Assembly (NCBI GenBank): GCA_905221605.1
Contig: CAJNDS010001113.1
Coordinates: forward strand, 417,501 to 467,500
Length of the DNA: 50,000 nt
Origin: Symbiodinium natans
Taxonomy: Eukaryota > Sar > Dinophyceae > Suessiales > Symbiodiniaceae
Direction of reading: 5' to 3'
Shown: positions 41,281-49,808 of the stretch, in pieces
Position numbering within the stretch: position 1 is the stretch's first letter
Layout: each line of letters begins with the position of its first letter
Notes under the pieces: generated by a model
What the model was told of the DNA's origin: nothing
The model's input: only the letters and a program-made list of their open reading frames with translations
The model's database searches: none
Position numbers and translations under genes: made by a program

Positions 41281-42060
41281 GCAAGCCGAGAGACAGAGAT
41301 AGTATGTGTAGGTGTCATGATGGGTAGTACCACAAGACCATCGTCGTCACGACCAGCACTAGCATCACACTTGCTGAACGATGCAGCAGCAGGAGCAAGT
41401 GTGTCAAAAGACCATAGAAGCGCACGCCAAAGCATTTCAGAGTTTAGGGTTACCCCTCTTCCCCCCCTCCCCCCCTCCCTCCACGTGAGAACCCAGACTG
41501 TATGGATGAACGTAGGGCTTTTGAGGTTTACAGGGTCGCTTGTTTCAAGTTCAAAGCTTGTGGATGTGGGGGGAGCTGTCCTACATGAAGTTTCCCGTGT
41601 TGATGCCCTGAATCATATAGACACTAAATCCCGAAACCTCAAACTCTACACCCTAAACCCTAAACCCTAAACCCTAAACCCTAAACCCTAAACCCTAAAC
41701 CCTAAACCCTAAACCCTAAACCTCAAACTCTACACCCTGAACCCTGAACCCCAGAGATCGTCGTAAACCGCTCCCTGAAGACCGAGGTTCCAAGAAAGGG
41801 ATCCTCATTTCGCACAGTCCTCAACCTAATTCTACGGGTTTCATCGGTTCGTAGGCTTGAGATAAACCTCTGGCTTTAGGGCGGTTTTGGGTTTGGGGTT
41901 TATATAGGGTTTAGGGTTTGGGGCTTAATGTTGGACCTGCTTTAATAAGTTACCCCCCCCCCCCCCTCAACAGTCGCGAGCCTGAATAAAAAAAGACCCC
42001 AAACAGTCGGGGGGGGGGGGGTCCGGAGCCTCCCTAAGCTACCCCGCGACCCTGGAAAGG

Positions 42061-42575
42061 TCGAGGCTTCAGGCTTCAAGTATCCCTTCTTCTCGAGAAA
42101 GCTTATGCCTTCCTGAAAACCGAAGGACTGAGCCCCTGGCCCCGGGAGACTTGCATTATAGCGGGCCCCCAAACAAAGGTATTAAAGTGTGTCCGGAGGC
42201 CTCCGTAAGGTACCCCCTTTCCGGATATGATTCGCCTATGGAATCATCTAGTTTTAAGTAAGGAATTTATAAAGAAAAGGCGCCCTGAAAAAAGAAGATT
42301 GTCGGAGATCCTGGACAGGTCGAGGAGGGCTTCAAGTATCCCTCCTTCTCGAGAAAGCTTATGCCTTCCTGAAAACCGAAGGACTGAGCCCCTGGCCCCG
42401 GGAGACTTGCATTATAGCGGGCCCCCAAACAAAGGTATTAAAGTGTGTCCGGAGGCCTCCGTAAGGTACCCCCTTTCCGGATATGATTCGCCTATGGAAT
42501 CATCTAGTTTTAAGTAAGGAATTTATAAAGAAAAGGCGCCCTGAAAAAAGAAGATTGTCGGAGATCCTGGACAGG
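42061..42575. repeat. 256-bp tandem duplication
   Basis: Two nearly identical units (42061-42319 and 42320-42575) share aagcttatgccttcctgaaa, cattatagcgggcccccaaa and atgattcgcctatggaatca. A shorter related piece (cataatagcggacccccaaa) follows to about 42690. Each unit carries a frame starting MIRLWNHLVLSKEFIKKRRP, unrecognised. Very high identity suggests recent duplication. Confidence 0.9.
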
Positions 42576-42763
42576 TCGAGGCTTAAAAGAAGCAGTCACG
42601 GCCCGAAATCTTTTCATAATAGCGGACCCCCAAAACAAAGGGTCCAGATCCTGAATAGCCGGAAAACTTTTCATAATAGCGTCCCCCTAGAATATTGCGG
42701 GTGCAACATTAGGGTTCCGGTTGACGGCGGTTTAGGGCTTAGGGTTGAATTAGGGCTTCTCAG

Positions 42764-42856
42764 GCTGATCAGCCTGAGATTCCCGAAAGGCACTGCCTGT
42801 TGTTGTCCGACCTCTCCGTTCTTCTGCCAAGCACTTTGAGGACCTTGACCCCTCAA
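42764..42856 (+). CDS. Candidate exon
   Basis: After gggcttctcag, reading ADQPEIPERHCLLLSDLSVL then LPSTLRTLTP. The 3' edge is uncertain. Left TTTAGGG-like, right CCCTAAA. Confidence 0.45.
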
Positions 42857-43201
42857 ACCCGAAGTGCTAAACCCTACACCCTCCAAACCTTAAACCCTAA
42901 ACCCTAAACCCTAAACCCTGAAAACTAAAACCTAAACCTACTAAGCCCCAAAATCAGTTCCTCAGGCTTTGGGGCGTTGGGTCTTGCAGAACCCTAAACC
43001 CTAAACCCTATAAACCCTAAACCCTAAACCCTAAACCCTAAACCCTAAACCCCAAAACCTAAACCCTCAACTCCAAACTCCTTTCACACGAGTTGAAGAT
43101 TTAAGAAGTTCGGGACACAGCCTGTAGACGCGCAACCAACAGCGGGGCTTGGGGGTTATGGTCTAGGGGTTTAGGGTTTAGCGTTCCGGGTTTAGGGCAA
43201 G

Positions 43202-43254
43202 CAAGCCCGTGCCAAACGGCATTACCGGCCCTGGGAACACGACAGAAGGGGGTT
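43202..43254 (+). CDS. Candidate exon with perfect donor
   Basis: After gggcaag, reading SPCQTALPALGTRQKGV, with the perfect donor GTAAGT. TTTAGGG on both sides. Confidence 0.5.
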
Positions 43255-43420
43255 GTAAGTTTAGGGTTTACGGTTGCGGGTCTAAGCAGAAGTGCTCACT
43301 CTGCCTCTGTGTATACAGTTAAGCAACACCAATATCCCGAGCCTTGAATGCCCCAACCTGAACCCCAAACCCGAAACCCGACCACCAATCCGACTGTCAC
43401 CGATTTCACTCCTACCTCAG

Positions 43421-43462
43421 GCTCTGCCACACCTGGGCCCTGGGCAATCCTTGTCTCTTAGG
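43421..43462 (+). CDS. Possible exon
   Basis: After cctacctcag, reading ALPHLGPGQSLSL to GTCAGG. An unspliced frame is open from 43292 to 43588. Confidence 0.3.
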
Positions 43463-43632
43463 GTCAGGGCTCAGGGCTTGGAGATTTTTGGGGCAAACCC
43501 TGATCTGGCATCACCAATGGCAAGCATCCTAAGCAAGCTGACAGCCTATAAACCCGCCTTTCGCCCCTTCCCCCCGCCTCGACCCTGAACCCTGAACCAT
43601 AAACCCTAAACCCCCCCCCCCCCCGGAGGAAG

Positions 43633-43690
43633 CGGGCGAAGGACCACGGTGGACTGAAGAAGTGGATCCAGGTCTACAGCAGGCTCTCCA
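43633..43690 (+). CDS. Candidate exon, basic helix
   Basis: After ggaggaag (preceded by a C16 tract) and before the consensus donor GTGAGG, reading RAKDHGGLKKWIQVYSRLS. 'HGGLKKWIQ.Y..L' resembles the helix of small RNA-binding winged-helix modules, but the stretch is too short to assign. Confidence 0.55.
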
Positions 43691-43798
43691 GTGAGGGATG
43701 ACAGCTTCCAGTTCTCCAGCTTCAGGGAAGCCGAACCCTGAACAGAAATATCTCAAGTCCAGTAGGAAACCTTAAACCCTAAACCCTGAAGAGGACAG

Positions 43799-43830
43799 GC
43801 ACGCTGATGTGGCTCATGGGGAGAGCAAGA
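43799..43830 (+). CDS. Possible short exon
   Basis: Between agaggacag and GTTAGC, reading HADVAHGESK. Confidence 0.35.
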
Positions 43831-44361
43831 GTTAGCCATTGGTCTCCCAGCATTGTCAAATTAAGGGCCAAACCTGCAACCCTAAACCCGAAACGCTTGT
43901 GAAACTCACCCTGTTTAGACCCCGCCAAAACGCCGCCGGGGTCGTGTCTCCCAAGCTTTTTTTTAGCTCTTTCTACAGTTCTAGTCTCTGTGCATTCCGC
44001 AGACGTCTTGAGCACAAAGCCCCAAGCCCTAAACCCTGAACGCTGAACCCTGAACCCTAAACCCTAAACCCTAAACCCGAACGCAGCTTCCGCAATCAAC
44101 GCACGTAGGCCTTGAGGTTTAATGCGATGCCGTCCCCTCTTCCCGACATCTCGCGGCCCCAAGCAAGCAAGTAAACTCGTTCTGACAGGGTTTAGGGTTT
44201 AGGGTTTAGGGTTTGGGGTTTAGGGTTTGAGGTTTAGGGTTTAGGGTTTAGGGTTAGGGTTTAGGGTTTAGGGTTTAGGGTTTAGGGTTTAGGGTGCCAC
44301 TTCAGGAACCCGGCCCCCAAGCCCTGGACCCTGAACCCTCACCCCGAAACCCGAACTCCCA

Positions 44362-44580
44362 AAGCCCTAAACCCTAAACCCTAACCCTAAACCCTAAACC
44401 CTAAACCCTAAACCCTAAACCCTAAACCCTAAACCCTAAACCCTAAACCCTAAACCCTAACCAACCCTAAACCCTAAACCCTAAACCCTAAACCCTAAAC
44501 CCTAAACCCTAAACCCTAAACCCTAAACCCTAAACCCTAAACCCTAAACCCTAAACCCTAAACCCTAAACCCTAAACCCT
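44362..44580. repeat. (CCCTAAA)n array, about 220 bp
   Basis: Nearly pure; it ends about 10 bp before the acceptor tract of the exon at 44599. A TTTAGGG array of about 75 bp follows that exon (44690-44767), a clear inverted pair. Confidence 0.95.
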
Positions 44581-44598
44581 GCCTCCCTTGCCTCCCAG

Positions 44599-44689
44599 TC
44601 TCTTTCAAGTCACCGGCGAGCCGGGGAAAGAGCTCGTGATCCTGGCAATCAGCAGCTTGAACTCGAAGCTTTTGATTCTAGATCTTGGG
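44599..44689 (+). CDS. Candidate exon between inverted arrays
   Basis: After ttgcctcccag and before GTTTAG (first TTTAGGG unit), reading LFQVTGEPGKELVILAISSL then NSKLLILDLG. Strong beta/hydrophobic pattern, good acceptor. Confidence 0.6.
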
Positions 44690-44784
44690 GTTTAGGGTTT
44701 AGGGTTTAGGGTTTAGGGTTTAGGGTTTAGGGTTTAGGGTTTAGGGTTTAGGGTTTAGGGTTTAGGGAAGCTTTTGATTTTCAG

Positions 44785-44883
44785 ATTTTTTGGGTTTCGA
44801 GCGTTGCTGTCATCTGGGGCTTCATTTTCCTGCTATTCTTCTGGGGGGTTCCTACTATTTTTTGTAGGGCCTGGTAGTCACAG
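44785..44883 (+). CDS. Hydrophobic exon, joined to 44944 by a 60-nt intron
   Basis: After cttttgattttcag. The frame that stays open to the consensus donor GTAAAG reads FFGFRALLSSGASFSCYSSG then GFLLFFVGPGSH. Another frame would encode a stronger membrane segment (VAVIWGFIFLLFFWG) but stops before the donor. The open frame continues exactly across the next intron. Confidence 0.55.
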
Positions 44884-44943
44884 GTAAAGATACTAAAGCA
44901 ACAAACAAGTTACAATGTAAACCTTGCTTTTTCCGGCCGTTAG
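44884..44943 (+). other. Compact 60-nt intron
   Basis: GTAAAG donor, TACTAAAG branch-like box, pyrimidine tract cttgctttttccggcc and TTAG acceptor. No telomeric repeat. Frame is preserved on removal. Confidence 0.6.
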
Positions 44944-45069
44944 AGCGGCTAACGCACCCCCGCCCTCCCCTTCCCCGTATGCTGTCGCTGCGCACCCCAC
45001 GCTCTTGCCGAGATTCGTCGGCAATGTCGGACAAGTTCCCGGAACCAACCAAGACCGTTCTGGGCTTAG
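44944..45069 (+). CDS. Exon after the compact intron
   Basis: In the frame set by 44785-44883 it reads (R)AANAPPPSPSPYAVAAHPTL then LPRFVGNVGQVPGTNQDRSG, to GTCTCC or the next GTTTAG. Proline-rich then coding-like. Right flank TTTAGGG. Confidence 0.55.
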
Positions 45070-45155
45070 GTCTCCCGGGTTTAGGGTTTAGGGTTTAGGG
45101 TTTTAAAGGGTTGGGGGGTAGTTAGCTAGGTTAATAGGGGTTTGGGGTTTTCAAG

Positions 45156-45190
45156 GCTTCTGGTTGAGGTCTTCCATGTGATTCACGATG
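45156..45190 (+). CDS. Candidate exon
   Basis: After gttttcaag, reading LLVEVFHVIHD to GTTCAC. The frame stays open far beyond (GSRHSSGTLDMNITSHLRNL) up to the TAA of the CCCTAAA array near 45279, so the exon may be longer. Confidence 0.45.
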
Positions 45191-45418
45191 GTTCACGACA
45201 TTCTTCTGGGACCTTAGACATGAACATAACCTCTCATCTCCGAAACCTCACACCGCGAACAGCCCAAGACCCCAAACCCTAAACTCCCTAAACCCTAAAC
45301 CCTAAACCCTAAACCCTAAACCCTAAACCCTAAACCCTAAACCCTAAACCCTAAACCCTAAACCCCAAACCCCAAACCCCAGATCCCAACCCAAAGCATC
45401 CCGACTCAAATCCTCCAG

Positions 45419-45473
45419 GCTGTGGATGCCCCAAAGCATTGCTACAAGCCTTCTCAGAACATCCAAACCCCTT
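45419..45473 (+). CDS. Candidate exon
   Basis: After aatcctccag, reading AVDAPKHCYKPSQNIQTP and then TAA. Could be terminal. Confidence 0.42.
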
Positions 45474-45569
45474 AAAGCCCCAAGAAGTACCACAAAGAAC
45501 AGCACTTCAACCCGGAAACTCCATGCCCTATTAAGCCCCAAGCCCCCCTAAACCCTAAACCCTAAACCC

Positions 45570-45575
45570 TACACC

Positions 45576-45614
<39 letters not shown>

Positions 45615-45638
45615 AGCCTCAAGCCTCAAGCCTCAAGC

Positions 45639-45684
<46 letters not shown>

Positions 45685-45870
45685 ACCTAAACCCTAAACC
45701 CTAAACCCTAAACCCTAAACCCTAAACCCTAAACCCTAAACCCTAAACCCTAAACCCTAAACCCTAAACCCTAAACCCTAACCTAAACCCTAAACCCTAA
45801 ACCCTAAACCCTAAACCCTAAACCCTAAACCCTAAACCCTAAACCCTAAACCCTAAACCCTAAACCCTAA
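45570..45870. repeat. (CCCTCAA)n variant and (CCCTAAA)n array
   Basis: A block of CCCTCAA/CCTCAAG units (45573-45685) passes sharply into pure CCCTAAA (45688-45872). Local homogenisation of a variant next to canonical repeat. Confidence 0.95.
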
Positions 45871-45889
45871 ACCCTACACGGAGCTCTAG

Positions 45890-45938
45890 GTCGACTCCCC
45901 GGGGCAGTCGGAACCGCAACAGGAGAATCAGGGTGCAG
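45890..45938 (+). CDS. Candidate Gln-rich linker exon
   Basis: Between gagctctag and GTTCGA, reading VDSPGQSEPQQENQGA. Left flank CCCTAAA, right flank TTTAGG-like. Confidence 0.52.
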
Positions 45939-45954
45939 GTTCGAGAGTCTGTTT

Positions 45955-46480
45955 GTAGGGTTTAGGTTTCAGGGTTCTTTAGGGTCTTCCGGGTGTATAG
46001 TAGGGTTTATAGGGTGTAGGGTTTACAGGGTTTATTGGGTTTATAGGGTTAAAAGGGTGTATAGGGTGTATAGGGTTTTATGGGTTTCGGGTTTCGGGTT
46101 TCGGGTTTCGGGGGGGGGGGGAGGGGAGTGGGGTGGGTGCATAGAGGGAGTTTCGTTGAGGGTTTGGGGTTTTGGGGTTTCGGGTTTTTGGAGTGGTACA
46201 GGAGGGTTTGGGCCTTAGGCTTCAAGGCTTTGGGGGCTTTTAGGTTTTTGGGGTTTGGGTTTGTCCTTGGGTTTGTAGTTTGGGATTTAGGGTAAGGGTT
46301 CAGGGTTTGGGGTTTAGGGTTCAGGGTTTAGCCTTTAGTTAGGGCTTCTTGCCTGAGTTTAGGTTTTGGTTTAGGGTTAATGGCTTGGGTTTGGGGTTTT
46401 GAGCGTGGGGTTTGGGGCTTAGGCTTTGGGCTTTTGGCGTTTAGGGATTTGGCTTAGGTGCTTTGGGGGCATTCGGGTTT
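45955..46480. repeat. Degenerate T/G-rich repeat tract
   Basis: TTTAGGG, TATAGGG, TTTCGGG and TTTGGGG-like units with a G homopolymer (about 46110-46120). It explains the Gly/Phe-rich frame at 46080-46295. No gene called. Confidence 0.85.
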
Positions 46481-46488
46481 ACATTCAG

Positions 46489-46508
46489 AACCTCAAGCCT
46501 TCTGCGAG
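46489..46508 (+). CDS. Possible 20-nt exon
   Basis: Between tttacattcag and GTAGTT, reading NLKPSA. Very short. Confidence 0.3.
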
Positions 46509-46714
46509 GTAGTTACCCGCAACCCTAAACCCTAAACCCTAAACCCTAAACCCTAAAACAGGAAACCCTAAACCCTAAACCCTAAACTCTAAACCCTAAA
46601 CCCTAAAACCTAAACCCTAAGCCCTAAACCCTAAACCCTAAACCTTAGCCCTAAACCCTAGCCCTAAACCCTAAACCCTGTAGGATCGACTGTTGGGGTT
46701 CAACGTGTTGCAAG

Positions 46715-46766
46715 GAAGAGGGGCGATGGTCGAGCCGACCCTATAGCAGCATGCGGATGGGGGCTT
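46715..46766 (+). CDS. Possible exon, frame unresolved
   Basis: After gttgcaag. Two frames are open: EEGRWSSRPYSSMRMGA, and RKRGDGRADPIAACGWG. Left CCCTAAA, right TTTAAGG. Confidence 0.32.
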
Positions 46767-46894
46767 GTTGAGTTGCAGGGTTTAAGGTTCAGGGTTTAGG
46801 GTTCAGGGTTAAAGTTTTAGGATTTCGGGTTTAGGGAGGGTGAGGGTTTAGAGGGTTAGTATGGGGGTTTAGAATTTGGACTTTCGAGCTGCAG

Positions 46895-46970
46895 GACTTC
46901 ATCATTCTCGATCCTATGTGTTTCCTATTTGGTGTATTCAATCAAACCAGCCGAAGAAATCCCTTGCTGA
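46895..46970 (+). CDS. Candidate exon
   Basis: After cgagctgcag, reading DFIILDPMCFLFGVFNQTSR then RNPLL, to GTTCAA. Strong hydrophobic core pattern; not recognised. Confidence 0.52.
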
Positions 46971-47203
46971 GTTCAAAATTTCAAGCCTAACCCCTAGGTC
47001 CTACACCCACGCTAAACTGCCAAACCCTATGCCCTGAACCCCCACACCCTTAACCCTAAATCCTTGGTTGAAAGCTCTCCTCCACCCTGGCCTTGACCCC
47101 CACGCCCTAAGCCCAAAACCCTAAACCCTAAGCCCTAAACCCTAAACCCTAAACCCTAAACCCTAAACCCTAAACCCTAAACCCTAAGCACGCGCAACAG
47201 CAG

Positions 47204-47250
47204 GAGCCGGACCCCACGGCCTGGGTGCTCGGAGGATCTCAGACGACAGG
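47204..47250 (+). CDS. Candidate exon
   Basis: After caacagcag, reading EPDPTAWVLGGSQTT to GTTTCA. The frame remains open for another 40 codons, so the end may be later. Left flank CCCTAAA. Confidence 0.48.
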
Positions 47251-47470
47251 GTTTCAGTTGACTGCTTGTGGCTTCGGGGACCCTGAGCCCTCAAACCTGA
47301 ACCTTTCAGGATTAAGTGTGCAGCTCTCGATTGCAGACTCGCACTTAAGTAACCCTGAGCCCTAGACCCGAAACTCTACACCCTAAACCGTATACAGTAT
47401 GCCATGAGACCAAAATGTCTTTTGACGGAGACTCTTAGATGGCGGCTTTGGGGTTTGCAGGGTGTAGGTT

Positions 47471-47520
47471 GGGATGTTCCCCCTTTATACTAACAGCCCT
47501 TAATAGGCATTATAATAGGC
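47471..47520. mobile_element. Family B TIR element, partial copy
   Basis: gggatgttccccctttatac then taacagcccttaataggcat: the left end of family B without its right end. Confidence 0.6.
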
Positions 47521-47531
47521 GGGTACTGACT

Positions 47532-47735
47532 ACCCCAAGCCCTAAACCCTAAACCCTAAACCCTAAACCCTAAACCCTAAACCCTAAACCCTAAACCCTA
47601 AACCCCAAGCCCTAAACCCTAAACCCTAAACCCTAAACCCTAAACCCTAAACCCTAAACCCTAAACCCTAAACCCTAAACCCTAAACCCTAAACCCCAAA
47701 CCCCAAACCCCAAACCCTAAACCCTAAACCCTAAA
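47532..47735. repeat. (CCCTAAA)n array, about 200 bp
   Basis: Nearly pure, with a CCCCAAA block at the right edge just before the exon at 47752. Confidence 0.95.
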
Positions 47736-47751
47736 CCCCAAGCACGCTCAG

Positions 47752-47842
47752 GGCGTGGAGGATGCGGAGCCGCCAATGCCAATGGAGGCCATCTGCGGAC
47801 TCTTGCTGGCACCGTTGGCCACGCAAAGCACCAGTCCTGAAG
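47752..47842 (+). CDS. Candidate exon between inverted arrays
   Basis: Between cacgctcag and GTTTAG, reading GVEDAEPPMPMEAICGLLLA then PLATQSTSPE. Good composition and clear flanks: CCCTAAA left, TTTAGGG right. Confidence 0.6.
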
Positions 47843-48046
47843 GTTTAGAGGTTAGGGCCTATTGTTTAGGTTTTAGGGTTTAGGGTTAGGGGTTTAGGGT
47901 TTAGGGTTTAGTGTTCAGGCTTTAGGGTTTGTGAGGGAGGGTAGAGGGGAGGGAAATAATTCAGGATTGGTAAGGAATGAGCAACGAATCCTCTCATCAT
48001 TCCTTTGGAAACCAAGGTAAACTACCCAATACGCTTACTTTATCAG

Positions 48047-48080
48047 CCTCCGATAAGGCTTTGGCGCATCCTCGCGTGTT
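48047..48080 (+). CDS. Candidate short exon
   Basis: Between ctttatcag and GTAAAC, reading SDKALAHPRV. Pyrimidine-rich acceptor. Confidence 0.42.
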
Positions 48081-48592
48081 GTAAACCCTACAGCCAAAAT
48101 CTCTGTGTTAAGTCCTGTATTAAGGGCTGAACCCTGAAATCTGACATTGCTCGAAGGTCTAAGAGCGAAACGCTAACCCCCCCCCCCCCCCAGACCCCAA
48201 ACCCCAAACCCTCACCTTGTACCCTAAACCCTAAACCCTAAACCTTAAACCCTAAACCCTACACCCTAAACCCTAAACCCTAAACCCTACACCCTAAACC
48301 CCTAAACCCCTAAACCCTAAACCCTAAACCCTAAACCCTAAACCCCAAACCCCTGAGGTTGAGGCGATGCCATGCCCCCCTAAACTCCAAACTCCTACAC
48401 CCCAAGCCCGAAACTCTAACCCCATCATTAGCCTACCCCCCCCCCCCCCCCCTAAACCCTAAACCCTAAACCCCAAACCCTAAACCCTAAACCATAAACC
48501 CTAAACCCTAAACCCGAAACCTTAAACTCTAAACCCCCACCCCAAAACCCTAAACCCTAAACCCCAAACCCTAAACCCTAAACCCTAAGCAG

Positions 48593-48660
48593 GTCAAGCT
48601 CTCGCGAGCAGAGGCAATGGCCACGCCTTTCGATGAGGAGCCGCCAGAGCCCTTCGCAGG
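48593..48660 (+). CDS. Candidate exon between perfect inverted arrays
   Basis: The acceptor CTAAGCAG is formed by the edge of the CCCTAAA array and the donor GTTTAG by the first TTTAGGG unit. Reads VKLSRAEAMATPFDEEPPEP then FA. The cleanest example of an exon set directly between opposed telomeric arrays. Confidence 0.62.
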
Positions 48661-48760
48661 GTTTAGGGTTTAGGGTTTAGGGTTTAGGGTTTAGGGTTTA
48701 GGGTTTAGGGTTTAGGGTTTAGGGTTTAGGGTTTAGGGTTTAGGGTTTAGGGTTTAGGGG
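48661..48760. repeat. (TTTAGGG)n array
   Basis: About 14 perfect units starting exactly at the donor of the exon 48593-48660. Confidence 0.97.
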
Positions 48761-48820
48761 GTTGAGGGTTTAGGGTTCCGAGTGTAGGGGCAGGGTTGAG
48801 GCAGAGCCCTGCAAACCCAG

Positions 48821-48858
48821 GTCGCATTGACGGCGGTCTGGGCTGATCCTTTCAAAGG
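48821..48858 (+). CDS. Candidate exon
   Basis: After gcaaacccag, reading VALTAVWADPFK to GTCTGA. The frame stays open to about 48995, so the exon may be longer. Confidence 0.45.
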
Positions 48859-49057
48859 GTCTGATGCGGCCCCCCAAATCCTAAACCCGAATCAGAGAAT
48901 AAGCCATAGTTGGAAGGGCCTCCTACTTCAATGGGTGCTAGGCACCATTTCGGGAACCCGAACTACAAGGCTCCGATTCTAACCGCGGGTTAGGGAACTC
49001 CCAGGTACGTAGGCCCGAGGGGTCAGAAAGGGTACTTGAAGGGTGGGTCTGGGGTTT

Positions 49058-49137
49058 AGGGGTTTAGGGGTTTAGGGGTTTAGGGGTTTAGGGGTTTAGG
49101 GGTTTAGGGGTTTAGGGGTTTAGGGGTTTAGGGGTTT
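49058..49137. repeat. (GGGGTTTA)n private variant array
   Basis: Ten units of the 8-bp variant GGGGTTTA, not mixed with the 7-bp repeat. Confidence 0.95.
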
Positions 49138-49300
49138 CGGGTTTGGGGTTTGGGGTTTCGTGTCTAGGTTTTTTGGTTAGGGTTCAGTTGGTTTAGGGTT
49201 TAGGGATTGGGACAATGCAATCGCTAACCTCGTACTGGATTGTAAACGAATTTCTACAAACTCAACGCTATTCTAACAGAGATTGTAAGATATTTAAAAC

Positions 49301-49426
49301 ATGAAGAAATATATGATGGTTCTTATTGTTGTTATGGTTTCATGTATATGGGTGGTGAATGGTACGACAAGAAGCTCAAGACAAGATAAGCGACTTCAAG
49401 GAAACTTCATGAGGACGAAACTCTAA
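49301..49426 (+). CDS. Small ORF with signal-peptide-like N-terminus
   Basis: 41 codons. MKKYMMVLIVVMVSCIWVVN has a basic start and a hydrophobic core; a small-residue site (VNG-TT) follows, then a basic, polar tail. The stop is the TAA of the first CTCTAAA unit. The surrounding 200 bp is AT-rich and free of telomeric units. It could be a secreted micropeptide, a start exon, or chance. Confidence 0.35.
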   Translation: MKKYMMVLIVVMVSCIWVVNGTTRSSRQDKRLQGNFMRTKL

Positions 49427-49506
49427 ACCCTGCACCCTAAACCCTAAACCCCAAACCCCAAACCCTAAACCCTAAACCTTAAACCCTAAACCCCCTAAAC
49501 CGCAAG

Positions 49507-49566
49507 GACAAAGACGGGCACCTTGCCATTCAACTCCGGGGTCTTCCTTACAAGGCGACTGTGGAG
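49507..49566 (+). CDS. Candidate RRM exon (first strand)
   Basis: After aaccgcaag, 20 codons: DKDGHLAIQLRGLPYKATVE, to a GC donor (GCCGGG) or GTGGAG six bases earlier. 'I.LRGLPY.AT..' is the RNP2 strand of RRM or quasi-RRM domains (hnRNP H/F and ESRP-like). The rest of the RRM would lie downstream of the window or in exons not found. Confidence 0.62.
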
Positions 49567-49719
49567 GCCGGGCGTTTAGGCGGCTGGGTTTAGGGTTTAG
49601 GGTTCGGGGCTTGGGGCTTGGGGCTTAGGGTTTCGTAGGGTATAGGGTTTAGGGTTTAGGTTTTAGGGTTTAGGGTTTAGGGTTTAGGGCTTCAGGCTTA
49701 GGGCTGAGGGTACTTGTAG

Positions 49720-49808
49720 GTACTGTAGGGGAGTAAGTGCCCTAAGTAAGGTTAGAAGGCAGTTGCCCTACTTCTAGCCCTACTTATAAGTACCCGACCT
49801 CCAAGTAG
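49720..49808. mobile_element. Family C TIR element, diverged copy
   Basis: Contains ctacttctagccctacttat and the end aagtacccgacctccaag. Diverged from the 30246-30405 copy. Confidence 0.45.

Noticed and set aside
41024-41435. Several frames on both strands
   Set aside because: Created by TA and GA microsatellites; no splice-bounded coding signal.
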